This document shows positions 8,203 through 16,840 of a stretch of 64,000 nucleotides of DNA, in pieces. Each line of letters opens with the position of its first letter. Position 1 is the stretch's first letter. The notes beneath the pieces were generated by a model. It was not told the origin of the DNA, did not search any database, and saw nothing but the letters and a program-made list of their open reading frames with translations. Source of the DNA: JARRPM01 sp963765545 (GTDB lineage Bacteria > Pseudomonadota > Gammaproteobacteria > Pseudomonadales > Halieaceae); contig CAVXWW010000004.1 in the NCBI GenBank assembly GCA_963765545.1, positions 868,001 through 932,000 of the forward strand, read 5' to 3'. The position numbers were made by a program, and so were the translations under genes.

Positions 8203-9261
8203 TTACTCCAGCAGCTGCGCAAGCGCCGTCAGCAATTCATCACACTGCTGCCGGGTACCGATACTGATACGCAGATAATCCGCTATCCTCGGATGGCTAA
8301 AATGGCGTACGACTATGCCCCTGCTGCGCAGCGCGGCAAATAGTTCCCGGGCCGGCCTGCCCGGATGCCTGGCCAGTACGAAATTCGCGGCGGACGGCAG
8401 CACATCGAAGCCCAATTCTCTCATCGCCTCGCTCAATTGCTCCCGACCGGCTATGACCTTCTGGCAGGCCTGCTCGAAATAGTCTGGATCGGCCAGCGCG
8501 GCGACGCCTGCGCGCTGTGCGACAGCGTCCAGGGGGTAGGAATTGAATGAATTCTTGACCCGCTGCAGGCCGTCGATGAGTGCCTCATTTCCCATTGCCA
8601 TGCCTACCCGCAGCCCTGCCAGGGCCCAGGACTTCGACATGGTCTGGACCACCAGCAGGTTATCGAACTCGGGAATCAGGCTGGTCGCCGACTCGCCGCC
8701 AAAATCGATATAGGCCTCATCAATCACCACCACTGAGTCCCTGTTCTGTTCCAGCAGGGCCCTAACCCCGGCCAGCTCCAGCAATATACCGGTGGGAGCA
8801 TTGGGGTTGGGGATAATGATGCCGCCATTTGCCTGCCGGTAAGCCGCCGGGTCAACCAGGAAATCAGGGGTTAGAGGCACTTCACGCCGGTGTATTTTGT
8901 ACAGGTCGCACCATACCGGGTAAAAACTGTAGGTGATGTCAGGAAACAGCACCGGCTGCTCGTGTTTCAGCAGGGCCTGGAATACATGGGCCAGGACCTC
9001 GTCGGAGCCATTACCAAGAAACACCTGTTCCGGCTGCAAGCCGTGACGTGCTGCAAACGCCTGCTTAAGCGCGCTGGCTTCAGGGTCGGGGTATCGACGC
9101 AGATCATCGCCGTCGACAGCCGCTATAGCCTTCAAAACGGCGGGAGATGGGGGATAGGGGTGCTCGTTGGTATTGAGTTTAACCAGCTTGCCAAGCCTGG
9201 GCTGCTCGCCTGGCACATAGGGCGTCAGCTCACCGACCAACTCACTCCAGAAACGACTCAT
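8203..9261 (-). CDS. hisC: Histidinol-phosphate aminotransferase
   Basis: PLP-dependent class I/II aminotransferase of histidine biosynthesis, converting imidazole acetol phosphate to histidinol phosphate with glutamate as donor. It has 352 residues. Family markers are KLNTNEHPYPPSP near the N-terminus, RYPDPEA, NPNAPTG at about 152-158, VVIDEAYIDF, and the PLP lysine Lys210 in TMSKSWALAGLRVG. It is not in a his operon. Its ATG lies only 16 bases past the 3' end of a tRNA-Glu gene, so it is probably read from the tRNA promoter. The ribosome-binding site is weak (GAG about 9 bases upstream). Confidence 0.92.
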   Translation of the reverse strand: MSRFWSELVGELTPYVPGEQPRLGKLVKLNTNEHPYPPSPAVLKAIAAVDGDDLRRYPDPEASALKQAFAARHGLQPEQVFLGNGSDEVLAHVFQALLKHEQPVLFPDITYSFYPVWCDLYKIHRREVPLTPDFLVDPAAYRQANGGIIIPNPNAPTGILLELAGVRALLEQNRDSVVVIDEAYIDFGGESATSLIPEFDNLLVVQTMSKSWALAGLRVGMAMGNEALIDGLQRVKNSFNSYPLDAVAQRAGVAALADPDYFEQACQKVIAGREQLSEAMRELGFDVLPSAANFVLARHPGRPARELFAALRSRGIVVRHFSHPRIADYLRISIGTRQQCDELLTALAQLLE

Positions 9262-9277
9262 GGTGTACTCGCAATAG

Positions 9278-9353
9278 TGGCGTCCCCTAGGGGGTTCGAA
9301 CCCCTGTTACCGCCGTGAAAGGGCAGTGTCCTGGACCACTAGACGAAGGGGAC
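9278..9353 (-). tRNA. tRNA-Glu (anticodon UUC)
   Basis: A 76-base cloverleaf on the minus strand, from GTCCCCTTCGTCTAG at 9353 to GGGGACGCCA at 9278, CCA encoded. The acceptor stem GTCCCCT/AGGGGAC and the T loop GTTCGAA are perfect. Anticodon TTC lies at 9319-9317 in the loop CTTTCAC. The anticodon stem CTGCC/GGCGG has one U-G wobble. It matches bacterial tRNA-Glu closely. Confidence 0.97.
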
Positions 9354-9388
9354 GCAGTGCCATCGACAGCTGTCGGCGGCAGCGCGCT

Positions 9389-9416
9389 ATTGTACCCAGT
9401 CAAAGCGTCTTTGCAA
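9389..9416 (-). promoter_or_regulatory. Promoter of tRNA-Glu (and likely hisC)
   Basis: Minus-strand TTGCAA (9416-9411), 16-base spacer, TACAAT (9394-9389; five of six). A GC-rich discriminator (AGCGCGC) follows, typical of stringently controlled stable-RNA promoters. It starts transcription about 30 bases before the tRNA. Confidence 0.75.
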
Positions 9417-9430
9417 CTCACAGGCAGGCA

Positions 9431-9452
9431 GACCAGGTGATCGAACCTGGTC
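9431..9452 (-). terminator. Hairpin at the end of the TonB-receptor operon
   Basis: GACCAGGT, six-base loop and ACCTGGTC form a strong stem that can extend by four more pairs on the minus strand. It begins 11 bases past the receptor stop. There is no T-run, so it may be an mRNA-stabilising or Rho-assisted end rather than a classical terminator. Confidence 0.4.
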
Positions 9453-9462
9453 CGCCGCCTGC

Positions 9463-12111
9463 TCAGAAGCTGGCGCGCAGACCTATTGAGTAAGTAATAC
9501 CTGGCTCCCATTCCTCGTAGAGTCGGCCGCCCTGGGTCCATTCTACTTTCTCATTGAGCACGTTGCCTGCTTTGGCCTCCACCTCAAGGTTCGATCTTTT
9601 GAACGGGAACTCATACTTGAACAGAAGGTCGACCTGCCCCCTGCCCTCTTCGATGATATCCGGTGCATTATTGTCTCCCACCAGGATGATGCGCTCATCC
9701 GTGTAGTTGTACAAAACACTCCCGGTAACGCCCAGGTCATAATCCGCATAGGACAAGACAGCATTGCCCAGCCAGTCCGACTGGCCGGTCATCTTGCGCT
9801 CGTTGGAAAACAGCGGCGCGATCTTGCGACCGCCAGTGAGGGGAATATCATCCGCGGTTTCCCCTGAGCCCAGCAATGTCACTTCGGAATCTATATAAGA
9901 CACGTTAAAGGCCAGGTTGAAGCCGTTCCACCTGGGGTCAATATCAAACCAGTCACCCAGCGGCAGGGCCTTGCGAACATCGTATTCCACACCTTTCAGC
10001 TTGGCCTTGTCAGCGTTGAACCAGGTATAGATATCCCCCTGCGCCTGCACCTTGGCCAATTCAATCGGATCATCGAACTCCTTGTAGAAAGCCCCCACAG
10101 ACATCTCATCAGCCTCACCGAAGTACCACTCCCACCTTGCGTCATAACTGGTCAGGTCCGCAGGTTCGAGAAATACGTTACCCCGATACAGGTTCTGGTC
10201 TTCAGGGTTACGCAGGGTAGACCCGGTAATTTCCAGCAAGCTGGGACGGTTGACTGTTTCCGAGTAAGCCGCGCGCAGCTGCATATTCTCAACAAATTCC
10301 CAGGTCACCGATATCGCCGGCAAGGTGTCTGTATAATCTCTCTTCACCTTGTTGTCCGTACCCGGCTCAGTATTGCCGCCCCAAGCGTCCGCTTCAATGG
10401 TGGCGTCTTCCTCGCGCACCCCTACCTGAACACGCACGGTCTCGAGAACCTGGGCATCGATGGAGGCGTAAAACCCTTCCACCTCCTCCTTGGATTTGGC
10501 GAATGGGAAAATACCACTGGCGTTGGCCGCGCTGTTGCTGAAGTCCCGGATACTGACATACTCATTCGCCCAGTTATCATCGCCAAACACCTGGTTCGGT
10601 GTCTCCAGCGGCACATAGTCAGGCGCCGAAGAAGTGATATCAAAGCGGAACAGGCGATCTTTTGTGTCCCGTGTACGGTCGTAATCGGAGTAGCCTGCCT
10701 TGATAACGAAGTCTATCCCGAGCAACATCAGCGGCAGTTCGAAGTCGAGGCCGTATTCGTTGATACTGTCCTTGAGCTTGTTGTAACTGCGTTCCGGTGC
10801 CTGGTAGACATCGCGCAGGTCACCGGCAGCCTGGCTGCTGGACGTCACCATTTCATACAGCCCGGTGTCGCCCTGGGCATAGGTGTAACTGCGCGTGTCG
10901 GGAGCATCCCTAGACCCGCTGCCATCCACCGCGCGCCACTCAATCAACGCGTCCTTCAGTTTGGGAAAATAGTGAGTGCCCGAGAGCTGGTATGACTCGA
11001 TCTGGTTCTCGGTCCACTGCAGCAGGTAACTCTCTACCGGGGTACCGTTGTCAACATTGTCCTCGCTGGAGATGCCCCGGTCCTGTTGCACCTGGTCAGT
11101 CGTCTGTTGCAGCTTGGTGGCATTGAAGGTCAGTGAGTTGTTTTCATTCAGCTCCAGTCCCAGGGTGCCAAAGGCGCTTATATCAATATTCTGGGTAGTA
11201 ATATATCGCTCGTAATCAACGGTCTGGTTACTACCACCGTCGACGCCGGTAAATTCATAGCGCCGCAGGTCCTTGATCGTATTGATCCAGCGGTTGCTGT
11301 ATTTGTAGTTACCGATCAAGCCCAGGACCATGCCGTTGTCGAACTCCAGGCGTTTACCCAGTTCCGCTTCACCGGTGTAAAGCGGTTTCATGTCCTTTTC
11401 GTAAATATCCCAGGTCCGGTAGAAACCGGCACCCAGGTTGGCCCGCTCAGGATAGACCGTATCGTCGAATTCCTCGGTGGTCAGTTGCTGTACCGGCCTG
11501 GGTATTGCCCGGGTACCGTCATCGTATCCCCAGTTGTCCTTGCCCCCGCCGGCGTAGGTCAGGCCATCGCCGTCAGTGGTCTTGGAGTTACCGCCCACAT
11601 TGATTTTGAAAATCAGGTAGTCCTCGTCCGGGGTGGTCTTGGTGCGGATATCGACCACGCCTCCGGAAAAATCTCCGGGATACTCCGCCGAATAGGTTTT
11701 CTGTACCAGCAGGCTCTTCACGATATTGTTGGGCACGATATCCAGTGGAACGGTCTTCTGGAACGGCACGGGGCTGGAAATCCGCGCCCTGTTCAACAGG
11801 GTTGACGAGTAACGCTCTCCCAGTCCGCGAACGTAAACATACTTACCGCCCACCAGGCTGAGGCCCGCCACTCGAGACAGGGCTGCCCCAACGGTTGTCT
11901 CCGGCACAAAATTGAGATCTTCTGTATCCAGTACATTTGATATTTCCGAGGTATCGCGCTTCTCTTCGGGTATGAATTCGCCCAGGACGAAGACCTCTTC
12001 TACTTGTACATCGGGAGCGGCGTTCTCAATCTCGGGTTCCTGCGCCTGGGTTATCGGTGCATAGACCCCCAGCGCCGCCAGAACCGCTGCTGTTAATGTA
12101 TTTCGCTTCAT
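9463..12111 (-). CDS. TonB-dependent outer membrane receptor, Pho-linked operon
   Basis: A 22-stranded outer-membrane receptor family member, expected to import a scarce ligand with energy from TonB-ExbBD. It has 882 residues. A signal peptide ends near QAQ (residue 24), and a TonB-box-like EEVFVLGEF follows. The plug domain (about 50-170) includes VGAALSRVAGLSLVGGKYVYVRGLGERYSS and a final FSGGVVDIRTK. A long beta-rich barrel ends in the outer-membrane signature YSIGLRASF. I start at MKRNTLTAAV because GGAGAG lies about 9 bases upstream; six more codons are open upstream. It is the third gene after a lipoprotein and a repeat protein, all under a PhoB-box promoter at 16.2 kb. The ligand is unknown; by regulation it may contain phosphorus (inference). 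Confidence 0.9.
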   Translation of the reverse strand: MKRNTLTAAVLAALGVYAPITQAQEPEIENAAPDVQVEEVFVLGEFIPEEKRDTSEISNVLDTEDLNFVPETTVGAALSRVAGLSLVGGKYVYVRGLGERYSSTLLNRARISSPVPFQKTVPLDIVPNNIVKSLLVQKTYSAEYPGDFSGGVVDIRTKTTPDEDYLIFKINVGGNSKTTDGDGLTYAGGGKDNWGYDDGTRAIPRPVQQLTTEEFDDTVYPERANLGAGFYRTWDIYEKDMKPLYTGEAELGKRLEFDNGMVLGLIGNYKYSNRWINTIKDLRRYEFTGVDGGSNQTVDYERYITTQNIDISAFGTLGLELNENNSLTFNATKLQQTTDQVQQDRGISSEDNVDNGTPVESYLLQWTENQIESYQLSGTHYFPKLKDALIEWRAVDGSGSRDAPDTRSYTYAQGDTGLYEMVTSSSQAAGDLRDVYQAPERSYNKLKDSINEYGLDFELPLMLLGIDFVIKAGYSDYDRTRDTKDRLFRFDITSSAPDYVPLETPNQVFGDDNWANEYVSIRDFSNSAANASGIFPFAKSKEEVEGFYASIDAQVLETVRVQVGVREEDATIEADAWGGNTEPGTDNKVKRDYTDTLPAISVTWEFVENMQLRAAYSETVNRPSLLEITGSTLRNPEDQNLYRGNVFLEPADLTSYDARWEWYFGEADEMSVGAFYKEFDDPIELAKVQAQGDIYTWFNADKAKLKGVEYDVRKALPLGDWFDIDPRWNGFNLAFNVSYIDSEVTLLGSGETADDIPLTGGRKIAPLFSNERKMTGQSDWLGNAVLSYADYDLGVTGSVLYNYTDERIILVGDNNAPDIIEEGRGQVDLLFKYEFPFKRSNLEVEAKAGNVLNEKVEWTQGGRLYEEWEPGITYSIGLRASF

Positions 12112-12223
12112 TTTGCTATCTCTCTCCACCTGTAAGCAACTCGCTTTCGGTCAGGCCGGTAGCGAGTCACGGGCTTGTATAAACCCGCGGTTCGCCAATC
12201 ACGTCCTGCGTCGTCAAGGGGTG

Positions 12224-12241
12224 CCGCCACCCCAGTGGCGG
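12224..12241 (-). other. Intercistronic hairpin between repeat-protein gene and TonB receptor
   Basis: CCGCCAC, loop CCCA, GTGGCGG: a perfect 7-pair stem in the 161-base gap. It has no T-run on the minus strand, so it is more likely a processing or attenuation point that sets different levels for the two genes than a full stop. Confidence 0.45.
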
Positions 12242-12272
12242 GCCCCCTGTCTTACTTGTTTGCCAGTTCCAA

Positions 12273-15200
12273 TTACAGGCCAAATACCCAGGCGCCCTTC
12301 CAGCTGTCCAGATCAGAACCAATCACATTGTTCTGCTCAAAGAAGCCATTGTTGGGCAGTGCCCCCGCAGGCGGTAAGGAGCCATCCTGGGTGACGTTGG
12401 GCGCACCATCCAGGTAGTTCTGCAACTGGGGATCCTCGCCGTCCGATACCGTCTCGCAATCCAGTGCAACACTCTCCAGGTTGATGTCGATACCCAGCAG
12501 AGCTACCGACTCACCCGTGACTTCCATGCAGCTTGCGGAGCTCGTTACCAGTGAGTTGTAGATATCGGCACCGGTACCGCGGCGCAGTCGGATGCCACGC
12601 TCGCCCGGGTTACCATCGATAGTCATATTGGCGATTGTCGGGTTGGAGCGCGGCTGTGCGTTCTCGTCGCCCTCCCGGTTATCTGCCTCTATACCGTTGT
12701 CACCCGCCGAGTCCGCCTGGCTGATATGGACAAACTGCGCATCGCCAGTCCAACCGTCAGTCCAGTCCATGGAGTCATCCGCATTGCCGGTAAGAACAAC
12801 GTGCTTGAGGTTTACGGTGCCACCGAACATTTCGATGCCATCGTCGAGATTATTGTGAACCTGAACGTAGTCAACCGTAGTCCCGGAACCGACGCCCTGG
12901 AACGCAATGCCGTTCAACTGGTTCTCAGGGTCGACATTGGAGCCAGCGTACTTGACCACGACATACCTGAGCACACCGCTGCTGTCGCCTGGGTCAGCGC
13001 CGCCGAACAGGCCGGAGTTAGCTTCGCCTTCCTTGGTACACGATGGTGTGCCGCCCTCGGCGCCTTCCGGGCAATCATTGATCGGAGCATTACCGTTGAT
13101 CACCAGGCCACCCCAGAGGCCGCGGGCATCGTCGAGATTGGAGCCGCCCTGCACATCCTCGATTGCGGTGAGCGTGACCGGGGCCGCGTTGGTGCCATTG
13201 GCGACAATCTGCGAACCGCGAGAGATCACCAGAAAGTCCTCATCGTCGTCGCCGACGATAGTGGTACCGGACTGAATAGTGAGTATCGCGGAGTTGGTAT
13301 TGTCGTCGCCCACAACCACCTTGCCGTCAAGCACATAGTAGTTGCCGCGGGTCAGAGTCAGGTCCGCCATGACGATGCCCGACAATGTACAGCTGGGTGT
13401 ACCGTTGATAGCACTGCCCTGTGTGGTGCCCGATGGGCAGCCTGCGACCGGGGGCCGGGTATCCGGCATGCCCACTGTCCATCCGGCAACCCAGTCATTG
13501 GCAGCGTCCTGCACGGCACCGATATAGTCGGTATCGTCAAAGAAGTCGTCGCCGGACAGATTGGCCGGTGCCACGAAGCCGCCGTCCTGGGATACATTGG
13601 CGGAATCGAGATAGGCCTGCAGGGGTGGATTGTCGCCATCGACTGCGGAATCACAATCGAGTGAGACGCCGTCAAAGATGATGTCCGTTCCCAACAGTGC
13701 CACGGATTCCCCCGACACATCCAGGCAGGTCGCGTTACCATTGACATAGGAGTTGTAGACCAATGCACCGGTCCCTCGACGCAGGCGTATGCCGCGCTCA
13801 CCGGGGTTACCATTGATAGTCATATTGGCGAGCCCGGGCATGGAACGCGGCTGGGCATTTTCATCACCCTCGCGATTGTCCGCCTCGATACCGTTATCGC
13901 CGGCATCGTCTGCCTGGTCTATCTGCAGGTACTGGATATTGCCTTGCCAGCCATCGGTCCAGTCCAGCGAATCGTCAGCATTACCTGTCAGGACCACGTA
14001 CTTCGCGTTGACGTTGCCACCGAAGAACTCGATGCCATCATCCAGGTTGTTGTATACCTGCACGAATTCAACCGAGGTGCCAGAGCCCACGCCCTGGAAT
14101 GCGATACCGTTGAGCTGGTTCTCCGGATCGACGTTGGAGCCGGCATATTTGACCACCATGTACTTCAGGCTTCCGCTTGAATCCGTGGGGTCGTCACCGC
14201 CAAACAGGCCGGAGTTGGCTTCGCCTTCCTTGGTACAGGCGGCAGTGCCGCCCTCTGCGCCTTCCGGACAATCGTTGATGGGCGCATTACCATTGATCAC
14301 AACACCACCCCAGAGGCCGCGAGTGCTGTCATCGGCATTACCCATCAGATCGGCAATGCCGGTGAATGTCACCGGTGCTGATCGGGTGCCGTTCACCCGC
14401 AGCTCAGAGCCCCGGGAAATAACCAGGAAGTCGCTGCTGGTGCCACCGTAGACAGTGACTCCGGAGGCGATAGACAAAATTGCGGAGTTGGCGTTATCAC
14501 CGCCAATGACAACCTTGCCTACCAGCTCATAGAGATTTCCAGCTACCAGGTTGAGGTTCTGGTTGATCTCTCCGCTCAATTCACACACGCGGGTGTTGTT
14601 CACCTGGCCACTGGCTTCCTGCGTCCCGGCAGGACAGCCCAGCGAAGGCGCGCCCGGGTTACTGACTGAGCCAGCGACAGTCCACCCCGCAGTCCAGTCG
14701 GAACCACCGAAGGCCCCGATGTAGTCCACAGGCTCAAAGAAGGCGTTGCCGGGAGGTACAGCGCTGACTTCACCGCCATCCAGTGAAACCTCATCTGCCG
14801 TTTCGAGATAAGCCAGAACAGCTCCGCTGTCATCCCCGGTAACGGGCTCATCACAGCCATAACTCGTACCAGCTACTGTCAGATCTGTTCCCAGCAAATC
14901 AAGTGACGCACCTTCAACCCGCATACAACTGGTAGAGCCGGTAACGATGCTGTTGGTGAGGAACAGACCGGTACCGCGGCGCAGGCGCAGTCCATTTTCA
15001 CCGGCAATTCCGTAGCCGGACATATTGCTGATGGACGGCATTGAACGCGGCTGTGCGTTCTCGTCACCTTCGCGGTTGTCGGCTTCTATCAGGTTGTCGC
15101 CGCCATTGTCCTGTTCCAGATAAAGAAACTGCACATTGCCCTGCCAGCCGTCGGTCCAGTCCAGTGAGTCATCCGCGTTACCGGTAAGCACCACGTGTGT

Positions 15201-15700
15201 GGCGTTGACGGTACCACCGAAAAACTCGATACCGTCGTCAAGGTTGTTGTGGACCTGGACATAATCGACTGTAGTGCCTGAGCCCACGCCCTGAAAAGCA
15301 ATACCGTTAAGCTGATTTTCCGGGTCCACGTTGGAGCCGGCGTAACTGACCACCACGTAAGTCAGCACACCGGAGTTATCATCGGGCTGGTCGCCACCAA
15401 ATGTTCCAGAGTTGGCCTCACCCTCTTTAGTGCACTGCGCGGTGCCACCCTGTGCACCTTCCGGGCAGTCATTAATAGGGGCGAAACCGTTAATTACCAG
15501 ACCGCCCCACAGGCCCCGCGCGGAGGACTCAACACTGCCGACCACGGCCTCGTAGGCGGTAAAATTAATGGGTTGTTCAGCGGTGCCGGGCGCATTGATC
15601 TGGCAGCCCTGCTCGATAACGATAAAGTCCGCTGCGCTGCTGCCAGAGATAACGGCGCCCGGGGCAATGTCCAGCACACAATCCTGCGCCTGTGCACCCT
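12273..15700 (-). repeat. Tandem 1197-bp intragenic repeat (about 2.9 copies)
   Basis: Equivalent codons recur at an exact 1197-base step: the NDC codon starts at 15473, 14276 and 13079, and the DSLDW region at 15166, 13969 and 12772. No net insertion or deletion has accumulated between these markers. Sampled stretches are visibly similar at DNA level (for example around 13.0 and 14.2 kb), so duplication within the gene is clear. Confidence 0.9.
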
Positions 15701-15758
15701 GCGCACCTGCCAGCGCAAATCCCGCCGTCATGGCCGCATATAAGCTACTTCTTTTCAT
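12273..15758 (-). CDS. Secreted protein with three tandem 399-residue beta-helix-like repeats
   Basis: Exported 1161-residue protein; signal peptide residues 1-24 (cut after AQA). The rest is three homologous blocks. The marker NDCPEGAxGGT begins at residues 96, 495 and 894, exactly 399 apart each time. Each block carries GLWGGLVINGNAPIND, a cysteine pair (NDCPEG and CTKEG), YAGSNVDPENQLNGIAFQG, NNLDDGIEFFGG, GNADDSLDWTDGW and IRLRRGTGA. Block 1 lacks about 36 residues of the leader seen in blocks 2 and 3. The short strand-turn rhythm with many Gly, Asn and Asp suggests a right-handed parallel beta-helix (inference). It is acidic and rich in DxD-like motifs, so metal binding is plausible. It follows the lipoprotein gene by 12 bases, with GGGGAG before its ATG. 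Function unknown; a surface or secreted ligand-binding partner of the adjacent TonB receptor is my best guess. Confidence 0.88.
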   Translation of the reverse strand: MKRSSLYAAMTAGFALAGAQGAQAQDCVLDIAPGAVISGSSAADFIVIEQGCQINAPGTAEQPINFTAYEAVVGSVESSARGLWGGLVINGFAPINDCPEGAQGGTAQCTKEGEANSGTFGGDQPDDNSGVLTYVVVSYAGSNVDPENQLNGIAFQGVGSGTTVDYVQVHNNLDDGIEFFGGTVNATHVVLTGNADDSLDWTDGWQGNVQFLYLEQDNGGDNLIEADNREGDENAQPRSMPSISNMSGYGIAGENGLRLRRGTGLFLTNSIVTGSTSCMRVEGASLDLLGTDLTVAGTSYGCDEPVTGDDSGAVLAYLETADEVSLDGGEVSAVPPGNAFFEPVDYIGAFGGSDWTAGWTVAGSVSNPGAPSLGCPAGTQEASGQVNNTRVCELSGEINQNLNLVAGNLYELVGKVVIGGDNANSAILSIASGVTVYGGTSSDFLVISRGSELRVNGTRSAPVTFTGIADLMGNADDSTRGLWGGVVINGNAPINDCPEGAEGGTAACTKEGEANSGLFGGDDPTDSSGSLKYMVVKYAGSNVDPENQLNGIAFQGVGSGTSVEFVQVYNNLDDGIEFFGGNVNAKYVVLTGNADDSLDWTDGWQGNIQYLQIDQADDAGDNGIEADNREGDENAQPRSMPGLANMTINGNPGERGIRLRRGTGALVYNSYVNGNATCLDVSGESVALLGTDIIFDGVSLDCDSAVDGDNPPLQAYLDSANVSQDGGFVAPANLSGDDFFDDTDYIGAVQDAANDWVAGWTVGMPDTRPPVAGCPSGTTQGSAINGTPSCTLSGIVMADLTLTRGNYYVLDGKVVVGDDNTNSAILTIQSGTTIVGDDDEDFLVISRGSQIVANGTNAAPVTLTAIEDVQGGSNLDDARGLWGGLVINGNAPINDCPEGAEGGTPSCTKEGEANSGLFGGADPGDSSGVLRYVVVKYAGSNVDPENQLNGIAFQGVGSGTTVDYVQVHNNLDDGIEMFGGTVNLKHVVLTGNADDSMDWTDGWTGDAQFVHISQADSAGDNGIEADNREGDENAQPRSNPTIANMTIDGNPGERGIRLRRGTGADIYNSLVTSSASCMEVTGESVALLGIDINLESVALDCETVSDGEDPQLQNYLDGAPNVTQDGSLPPAGALPNNGFFEQNNVIGSDLDSWKGAWVFGL

Positions 15759-15770
15759 GTCCCAACTCCC

Positions 15771-16157
15771 CTAGTTCTGGGCGATGCGCAGGGCACCACC
15801 TTCAATGCGAAATACAAAATCATTGCCAAGCTTGAGACCCGAGGGATCCAGCACGCCGCCGGGCAGGGCCGCTACATCAATTATGTAGACAGGCTTTCCG
15901 CCTGGCGCGGTGTCGCCGGAATCGTAAATCGCTGTGGTAAGGCTGGCCGGGATAATGGAGGCGACGTTGTCGCCAACCGGTGGTAGTGGCGGCTGGGGAT
16001 CAACCGGCTCATTCGGATCAGTGCCGCCGTCTGGTGGAATGACGATGGTTCCCGGTGAGACATTACTGGAGGACCCGCCACAGGCTGTGAGCGTGGACAC
16101 AGCGCCTACGGCGACAAGTGCCAGCAAGAACTGCTTCATTCTTGGTTCGAACGACAT
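15771..16157 (-). CDS. Small lipoprotein, first gene of the Pho-linked TonB-receptor operon
   Basis: Predicted 128-residue lipoprotein of unknown family. Hydrophobic signal LLALVAVGAVSTLTAC has a lipobox LTAC with Cys26. A Ser/Gly linker and a Pro/Asp-rich stretch (about 35-62) follow, then a small domain ending FRIEGGALRIAQN. GGSS after the cysteine does not suggest inner-membrane retention, so an outer-membrane location is likely. I use the ATG at 16157, which has AGGGG about 7 bases upstream; a second ATG at residue 7 (16139) has no clear site. A PhoB-box promoter lies about 70 bases upstream. The repeat protein and TonB receptor follow on the same strand. Confidence 0.85.
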   Translation of the reverse strand: MSFEPRMKQFLLALVAVGAVSTLTACGGSSSNVSPGTIVIPPDGGTDPNEPVDPQPPLPPVGDNVASIIPASLTTAIYDSGDTAPGGKPVYIIDVAALPGGVLDPSGLKLGNDFVFRIEGGALRIAQN

Positions 16158-16431
16158 GATTAACCCCTATGGTTCAATTGAGAACGGACAGTACCCAATA
16201 GTGTCCGGCCGGCATTCCGACCCGCACAATCCTAGGTTCAGCGCGTGACAGTCGTGTGAAGGGGATATTGCAGTACCGTGAAAATTTCAGCTGATTGTTG
16301 CCAGGCACACAGCCTGCTGACACACCGTTACCCCGCCGGGGAAAAGGCCGGGGATAACAGGCTCAAGGGAGGGTATAAGTTAATAAGGCAGAGCGAACGA
16401 TGGCCGGGGTGGATGGCCCCCGGCAGCGGAA
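16158..16431. other. Gap with Pho promoter and two GC-rich hairpins
   Basis: Besides the Pho promoter (16229-16262) this 274-base gap holds a 7-pair hairpin GCCGGGG/CCCCGGC at 16404-16425, just past the stop of the 122-residue gene. A second bulged hairpin (CCCCGCC/GGCCGGGG) lies near 16333-16355. Neither has a T-run on the minus strand. No protein gene is evident. Confidence 0.5.
16229..16262 (-). promoter_or_regulatory. PhoB-box promoter of the lipoprotein/repeat-protein/TonB-receptor operon
   Basis: Minus strand: CCTTCAC (16262-16256), TCGT complement as 4-base spacer, CTGTCAC (16251-16245), exactly 10 bases, then -10 TAGGAT (16234-16229; four of six). The 11-base half-site step and 10-base distance to -10 match known PhoB promoters such as E. 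coli phoA. The second half-site is near perfect; the first matches five of seven. Confidence 0.7.
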
Positions 16432-16800
16432 CTAGAGAGTGACCGTGTAACTCACATTGGCATAACCACCGTCCTGCCGGCAGGACGCACTTGCGACAAA
16501 AGTTTCCAATCGCTGAGACACCTGTTGCGCATCATCGTCTTCGATAGAAAACATAAGGCCGTCGTAATATCCCAGGGCTTTGGCGAGGATAGTGTCCCGC
16601 TCTGTCTCATCAAAGCCGTCCAGGACAGTGTGGGTTCTCGCACCATATTCCTCCTGGCTAAGGTACCCAAGTGACTCCTCGGCCAGCACACAGGCCAGTT
16701 GGCGCGACGCCTGGAACTCGTCAGCCGCGAGTGAGAGTGCCACTGACTGCTGGCAAGCCAGGACAAAAAACATAGAGAACGCAAGACATGGAACGCGCAT
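16432..16800 (-). CDS. Small exported protein preceded by a perfect Pho box
   Basis: 122-residue protein of no family I recognise. It begins with a short signal (MRVPCLAFSMFFVLACQQSV) that may end in signal peptidase cleavage near ALS or, less typically, in a lipobox at LAC (Cys16). The rest is mostly helical and acidic (LAEESLGYLSQEEYGARTH, FDETERDTILAKALGYYDG) with one late cysteine (ASCRQ). It stands alone between the lipoprotein operon and a divergent 109-residue exported protein. Its promoter carries the best PhoB box in the window, so it is very likely made under phosphate starvation. Location is probably periplasmic or outer-membrane (inference). Confidence 0.75.
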   Translation of the reverse strand: MRVPCLAFSMFFVLACQQSVALSLAADEFQASRQLACVLAEESLGYLSQEEYGARTHTVLDGFDETERDTILAKALGYYDGLMFSIEDDDAQQVSQRLETFVASASCRQDGGYANVSYTVTL

Positions 16801-16840
16801 ATAGACCCTTTAGAAAAACTGGACTGTTCGACATAGGAAA

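Noticed and set aside
12726..13664. 312-codon plus-strand frame (and a similar one at 13789-14451) opposite the repeat protein
   Set aside because: The repeated gene naturally produces repeated antisense frames. The minus-strand signal peptide, ribosome site and conserved blocks decide the coding strand.
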